This document shows positions 15,086-18,565 of a stretch of 18,565 nucleotides of DNA, piece after piece. The notes beneath the pieces were generated by a model, which saw only the letters and a program-made list of their open reading frames with translations, ran no database searches and was not told the origin of the DNA. Position 1 is the stretch's first letter. Each line of letters starts with the position of its first letter. The DNA comes from Ekhidna sp. (lineage in GTDB: Bacteria > Bacteroidota > Bacteroidia > Cytophagales > Cyclobacteriaceae), in contig JABSPG010000021.1 in assembly GCA_013214445.1 (NCBI GenBank), positions 1-18,565 on the forward strand. The letters run 5' to 3'. The position numbers and the translations under genes were made by a program.

Positions 15086-15685
15086 ATGATTCGCCTGAGC
15101 CAATATATCAAACGAATTGCAAATGTAGTTTTATTCGCATTGCCCGGTCAATATCGAAAGCGAAAGCTTGAGATTTTAGAGGAAATGTTCCAAAAGACAA
15201 TCGATCTTTTGAATCAAACGGGTGAAGCCTACTGGCTAGATTTTGGTACGTTATTGGGTTATCATAGATCCGGTGGGATTATCCCTCATGATGTTGATGT
15301 GGACATAGCTATGATGGAGAGCTCCTATGAAAAAGTGAGAACTTTAAAACACAGAATGCCAAAGGGACTAAAGTTTTACGATACCTCCGCAAATCACAAA
15401 GGGCCAAAAATTTACTTTTCATATAAAGGCTATGATTTTGATATATTCTTCTATGAAGATGAAGGTGATACGGTTCGTAGCTTTGTAGAGGCAAACTGGC
15501 CAAATGAACGCCAACACCTTTCCAAAGACTTAATCTTTCCCCTCGAAACTGATAGTTTCTTAGATAGGCAAGTTACTGTTCCTGCAAAAACACAGGAGTA
15601 TTTGGAGGTAATGTATGGATACTTAGGTACCGGTGGTTGGAGAGACGACAAAACTGGACTATGGCACCCACCAAAGAACAGTTAA
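15086..15685 (+). CDS. LicD-family phosphotransferase (nucleotidyltransferase fold)
   Basis: This 199-aa protein carries the LicD/fukutin core AYWLDFGTLLGYHRSGGIIP, residues 48-67, with the GTLLG turn at 54-58. HDVDVDIAMM follows, whose Asp residues (69, 71, 73) form the metal site. FDIFFYEDEG and the late FPLETDSFLDRQVTVPAK segment also fit the family. LicD of Haemophilus and Streptococcus transfers phosphocholine from CDP-choline to glycans. Next to a LicC/PntC-type enzyme and PEP mutase, the expected donor is a CMP-activated phosphonate such as CMP-2-aminoethylphosphonate, which is inference. The protein is shorter than classical LicD (about 265 aa). The ATG is 37 bp from the divergent Stealth gene, and the stop shares TTAA with the cytidylyltransferase gene. 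Confidence 0.87.
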   Translation: MIRLSQYIKRIANVVLFALPGQYRKRKLEILEEMFQKTIDLLNQTGEAYWLDFGTLLGYHRSGGIIPHDVDVDIAMMESSYEKVRTLKHRMPKGLKFYDTSANHKGPKIYFSYKGYDFDIFFYEDEGDTVRSFVEANWPNERQHLSKDLIFPLETDSFLDRQVTVPAKTQEYLEVMYGYLGTGGWRDDKTGLWHPPKNS

Positions 15686-16401
15686 TCCAGCCGTGGGAGA
15701 ATTTTTTCTTTCGCTCTTTCCAAGTGATCTTGATTATCAATCTCACACCAGGCGAGATCTTCAAGTTTTAGGACACCCACAGAATATTCGTTTGAAAGTT
15801 TGGCAATAGCTATCTCGTAATCCTTATTTCTTCCATCTGATGCATTCTGATGATGTTCTTTCAATTTTTTCAGAAGATCACTGGAGATTTTCCATATGCC
15901 AACCAGCTCAGCGTCAATAGAGTTAAGTTCTTCTTTTTTCTTGGATAGATTGACGAGTAATTTATCTTGCACCTCAACATATACCTCATCATTTGATTGG
16001 GTAAAACCACTTGTTAGGATTAGGACCCTTCTCTCATCTTCAAGAAGGCTTTCTATCGCTAGTGAATGATAAAGAAGGTCTGATTCTAATAGAAGAAAAT
16101 CTCCTTCGATAAGGTGAGAACCTTGGATCAAGGTATGAAAACTCCCTGTGCTGGCATACTCGGGACTTAAAAAGGTTGTCAGGCCATTATCTTTTGCAAA
16201 TTTCTCATAGTGTTCATGAAGATGACCTGTGCCAATAATGATGTTTTTTATTCCATTCTTTTTCAACAATCGAACCGATCTTTCAATGAGTTTTTCATCA
16301 CCTACAGGCATAAATCCTTTCGGGATATCAAAAGTGTAAGGCTGTAATCTTGTGCCTCTTCCTGCAGCTAATATTACAGCTGTTTCAATCGTTTTCGTCA
16401 T
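15682..16401 (-). CDS. LicC/PntC-type phosphonate or phosphocholine cytidylyltransferase
   Basis: This 239-aa NTP transferase has the signature LAAGRGTRL (11-19), PKGFMPVG (27-34) with the invariant Lys, and GTGHLHEHYEKFAK. It then has YASTGSFHTLI, the ESDLLY segment (106-111) and WCEIDNQDHLERAKEK (218-233), the metal/phosphate end typical of LicC and PntC. LicC makes CDP-choline; PntC makes CMP-2-aminoethylphosphonate. Its place between a LicD gene and the PEP mutase gene favours phosphonate activation over choline, though the sequence alone does not settle it. No aminotransferase domain is fused, unlike some PntC proteins. Convergent with LicD (4-bp overlap), divergent from PEP mutase (155 bp). 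Confidence 0.88.
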   Translation of the reverse strand: MTKTIETAVILAAGRGTRLQPYTFDIPKGFMPVGDEKLIERSVRLLKKNGIKNIIIGTGHLHEHYEKFAKDNGLTTFLSPEYASTGSFHTLIQGSHLIEGDFLLLESDLLYHSLAIESLLEDERRVLILTSGFTQSNDEVYVEVQDKLLVNLSKKKEELNSIDAELVGIWKISSDLLKKLKEHHQNASDGRNKDYEIAIAKLSNEYSVGVLKLEDLAWCEIDNQDHLERAKEKILPRLD

Positions 16402-16416
16402 CTCTTACAAATAAGG

Positions 16417-16447
16417 TTAGTATTCCCTTTGTTTACGTTTACTTTTG
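16417..16447 (+). promoter_or_regulatory. Candidate promoter of the phosphonate operon
   Basis: TACTTTTG at 16440-16447 is an exact TAnnTTTG box; TTAG at 16417-16420 lies 19 bp upstream in the -33 position and is a weak match. A start near 16453 would leave a leader of about 100 nt before the PEP mutase ATG. That leader includes the small hairpin at 16493-16509. Confidence 0.45.
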
Positions 16448-16492
16448 CGCGAAGATAGAATAATCAAAGCTGAAAGAAATTGACTCCTTACA

Positions 16493-16509
16493 GAATCCGT
16501 TCCGGATTT
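16493..16509 (+). repeat. Short hairpin in the PEP mutase leader
   Basis: AATCCG (16494-16499) and CGGATT (16503-16508) form a 6-bp stem with a TTC loop, extendable by one G-T pair. The same two arms occur at 1505-1510 and 1519-1524. Only four T residues follow, so it is a poor terminator; it could mark a leader structure or be chance. Confidence 0.35.
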
Positions 16510-16556
16510 TAGGGGTAGTCGCTCTGAAAAAATACCTTTTAAAAAAATCCATCTAG

Positions 16557-17849
16557 ATGAAGAAAGTATACGTTGGAATGGGAACAGATCTCATTCATCA
16601 TGGCCATGTCAATATCATTGAAGTTGCTCGAGAATTGGGAGAGGTTACTGTAGGGCTTTTGTCAGACAAAGCTGTAAGCAAATACAGTAGAACTCCATTT
16701 CTTGCATTCGATGAAAGGAAAAAAATCCTAGAAAATTTAAAAGGGGTAAATGAAGTAATCGCGCAAGAGGAGTTAGACTATGAGGAGAACTTGAGAGCGC
16801 TGAAGCCGGATTACGTAGTTCATGGTAGCGATTGGAAAACAGGTCCTCAGAAGCACATAAGAGACAAAGTAGTGAAATTGTTAGAAGAGTGGGGGGGCGA
16901 ACTCGTTGAGCCAGAATATACTGCTGGAATTTCGTCAACGGGTTTGAGAGCTGCAATGAAGGAAGTAGGGACAACACCCGATATTAGGAGGAGGATGCTT
17001 CGTAGGCTGCTGGAATCAAAGGATATTGTGAGAGTGATGGAGGCTCACAATGGTATTTCAGCACTTATTGTAGAGCAGACAACCATTGAGGCAGAAAATG
17101 AAGTCCGTGAATTTGATGCAATGTGGGTGAGCTCTCTTACTGATTCTACCGCAAAGGGTAAGCCAGATACAGAGTATGTAGACAGAACATCAAGATTCAA
17201 TACAATTAATGATATTCTGGATGTAACTACCAAGCCAATTATTTTAGATGGAGATACTGGAGGGGTTACAGAGCACTTTGCCATGCTTGTCAGGAACCTG
17301 GAGAGACTAGGAGTTTCTGCGGTCATCATTGAAGATAAAGTGGGTTTGAAGAGAAATTCGTTGTTTGGAACCGAGGTTAAGCAAGAATTAGATACCGTTG
17401 AAGGTTTCTGCGAAAAGATCAACACAGGCAAGAAGGCACAGGTCACGGAAGAATTTATGATCATAGCAAGACTGGAAAGTCTTATTGCGGAGCATGGAAT
17501 GGAAGATGCACTGACTAGAGCGAAAGCATATATCGAGGCAGGTGCAGATGCCATCATGATTCATAGTCGTCACAAGGATGGTAGCGAGATTATGGAATTC
17601 ATGAAGAGATATCAGGAGTTTCAGTACAAAGTACCAGTTGTATCCGTACCTTCTTCTTATAACCAGTTTACTGAAGAGGAATTACATGAAGCAGGCTTTA
17701 GCATCGTTATTTACGCAAACCACTTATTAAGAGCAGCATTCCCTGCCATGAAGAAGACTGCAGAGTCTATTTTGACAAACAAGCGATCAAAAGAAGCAGA
17801 TGAGTTCTGCATGTCTATCAAAGAAATATTGACCATACTTCCAAACTAA
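16557..17849 (+). CDS. aepX: Phosphoenolpyruvate mutase with N-terminal cytidylyltransferase-like domain
   Basis: PEP mutase rearranges phosphoenolpyruvate to phosphonopyruvate, the entry step of nearly all phosphonate biosynthesis. The 430-aa protein has two parts. Residues 1-130 form a glycerol-3-phosphate-cytidylyltransferase-like domain with GTDLIHHGH (HxGH at 14-17), GSDW (90-93) and ISSTG (125-129). Residues from about 155 on are the mutase, with WVSSLTDS (190-197), DGDTGG (231-236), the diagnostic EDKVGLKRNS (259-268, EDKxxxxxNS) and ARLESLIAEHGMEDAL. The same fusion is known in Bacteroides AepX. The N-terminal motifs look intact, so that domain may be active. The gene overlaps the decarboxylase gene at TAATG, so the two are likely coupled. 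Confidence 0.95.
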   Translation: MKKVYVGMGTDLIHHGHVNIIEVARELGEVTVGLLSDKAVSKYSRTPFLAFDERKKILENLKGVNEVIAQEELDYEENLRALKPDYVVHGSDWKTGPQKHIRDKVVKLLEEWGGELVEPEYTAGISSTGLRAAMKEVGTTPDIRRRMLRRLLESKDIVRVMEAHNGISALIVEQTTIEAENEVREFDAMWVSSLTDSTAKGKPDTEYVDRTSRFNTINDILDVTTKPIILDGDTGGVTEHFAMLVRNLERLGVSAVIIEDKVGLKRNSLFGTEVKQELDTVEGFCEKINTGKKAQVTEEFMIIARLESLIAEHGMEDALTRAKAYIEAGADAIMIHSRHKDGSEIMEFMKRYQEFQYKVPVVSVPSSYNQFTEEELHEAGFSIVIYANHLLRAAFPAMKKTAESILTNKRSKEADEFCMSIKEILTILPN

Positions 17850-18565
17850 TGCTAGATCCTCAAAAATTTCTTCAGGCTATCAGAAACCAAGGCATTGAAT
17901 TTTCTGCTGGTGTGCCAGATTCATTATTGAAAGACTTCTGTTCAGTGATGACAGATGAGGGGTCTGATATCATAGCAGCAAATGAGGGTGGTGCCATCGC
18001 ATTGGCGATGGGACATCATTTGGCAACAAGTAAGATTCCTTTGGTTTACATGCAAAATTCTGGTTTTGGTAACTGTGTTAATCCACTTACGTCTCTGGCA
18101 GATAAGGATGTATATTCAATACCAATGCTTTTGATGGTTGGTTGGAGAGGAGAGCCGGGAGTGAAAGATGAGCCACAACATGTGAAGCAGGGAAGAATAT
18201 CTGAAGAGTTGTTGAAGACAATGGAGATTCCATACGCTATCCTATCCGATGAAGCAGGTAAGGCTGAAGCACAATTGAAAGAGGCGACAAAGGTGATGTC
18301 TGAGGGAAAAGCTCCTTATGCACTTTTGGTAAGAAAAGGAACTTTTGAGAAGTATAAGCTTCAAACAAAAGTTGAAAACCCATATACAATCAATCGTGAG
18401 GAGGTCATTGAGTGGATGCTGAAAGGAATGGAGGATTCAGCCGTCATTGTTTCGACCACTGGAAAATCATCCAGAGAGGTTTTTGAGATAAGAGCGAAGA
18501 ACGATATGGGTCACGGCAAGGATTTTCTTACCGTTGGGGGAATGGGACACGCATCTCAAATTGCT
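17849..18565 (+). CDS. aepY: Phosphonopyruvate decarboxylase, N-terminal part
   Basis: This ThDP-dependent enzyme decarboxylates phosphonopyruvate to phosphonoacetaldehyde, pulling the unfavourable mutase reaction forward. The frame opens at ATG 17849 within TAATG and runs to the window end (239 codons, no stop), so the C-terminal third or so is missing. Diagnostic segments are FSAGVPDSLLKDF (18-30), AANEGGAIALAMG (43-55) with the probable ThDP-activating Glu46, and VYMQNSGFGNCVNPLTSL (66-83). These are followed by MLLMVGWRGEPGVKDEPQH (93-111). These match the Ppd/AepY family closely. An aminotransferase gene (AepZ/PhnW-like) would be expected next. Confidence 0.95.
   Translation, partial: MLDPQKFLQAIRNQGIEFSAGVPDSLLKDFCSVMTDEGSDIIAANEGGAIALAMGHHLATSKIPLVYMQNSGFGNCVNPLTSLADKDVYSIPMLLMVGWRGEPGVKDEPQHVKQGRISEELLKTMEIPYAILSDEAGKAEAQLKEATKVMSEGKAPYALLVRKGTFEKYKLQTKVENPYTINREEVIEWMLKGMEDSAVIVSTTGKSSREVFEIRAKNDMGHGKDFLTVGGMGHASQIA

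Noticed and set aside
16645..17557. Long minus-strand open frames of 110 and 170 codons inside the PEP mutase gene
   Set aside because: They lie antisense within a gene whose protein is recognised over its full length; their translations show no family signature and are low-complexity Ser/Leu-rich shadows.
1..18565. CRISPR arrays, tRNA or rRNA genes, riboswitches, toxin-antitoxin pairs
   Set aside because: I found no regularly spaced repeats, cloverleaf sequences, recognisable aptamer cores or small gene pairs of those families in the gaps between genes.

Overview
The window looks like part of a chromosome from the Bacteroidota, probably a marine or gliding member of the Cytophagales type. 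The evidence is AT-rich DNA, an absence of clear Shine-Dalgarno sequences, several exact TAnnTTTG (-7) promoter boxes, and protein families common in that phylum. The phylum call is inference; there is no rRNA or other marker gene here. The locus is a surface-glycan biosynthesis region that runs into a phosphonate (C-P bond) biosynthesis module.

Layout. 1-470: the right end of an IS3-family insertion sequence, cut by the window edge. 466-1284 (-): a GT92-like glycosyltransferase whose stop codon appears to lie in the IS end. 1285-1911: 627 bp without a convincing gene, containing a cluster of inverted repeats. 1912-5428 (+): an ABC exporter of the cyclic-peptide/siderophore (SyrD/PvdE) type, followed by two GT2 glycosyltransferases. 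5425-5817 (-): an unrecognised 130-aa protein. 5954-10593 (+): four ExoM-like GT2 paralogues of 308-310 aa, interrupted by a different glycosyltransferase with a galactosyltransferase-type C-terminal motif. 10599-16557 onward: eight genes that alternate strand one by one. In order they are a GT4 glycosyltransferase, a GT34-like glycosyltransferase, a GT2, a fatty-acid-hydroxylase-like membrane protein, a Stealth-type sugar-phosphate transferase, a LicD-type phosphotransferase, a LicC/PntC-type cytidylyltransferase and PEP mutase. The last is followed in a TAATG overlap by phosphonopyruvate decarboxylase, which is cut by the window end.

How the genes may work together. PEP mutase makes phosphonopyruvate and the decarboxylase converts it to phosphonoacetaldehyde. 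An aminotransferase (not visible, probably just downstream) would give 2-aminoethylphosphonate. The LicC/PntC enzyme would activate this, or a related phosphonate, as a CMP ester, and the LicD protein would transfer it to a glycan. At least ten glycosyltransferases, plus the Stealth hexose-phosphate transferase, could build that glycan. No Wzx flippase, Wzy polymerase or Wzm/Wzt transporter is visible; the only exporter is the SyrD/PvdE-type ABC protein. The fatty acid hydroxylase leaves open a phosphonolipid product. These pathway links are inferred from gene families and neighbourhood, not shown by the sequence.
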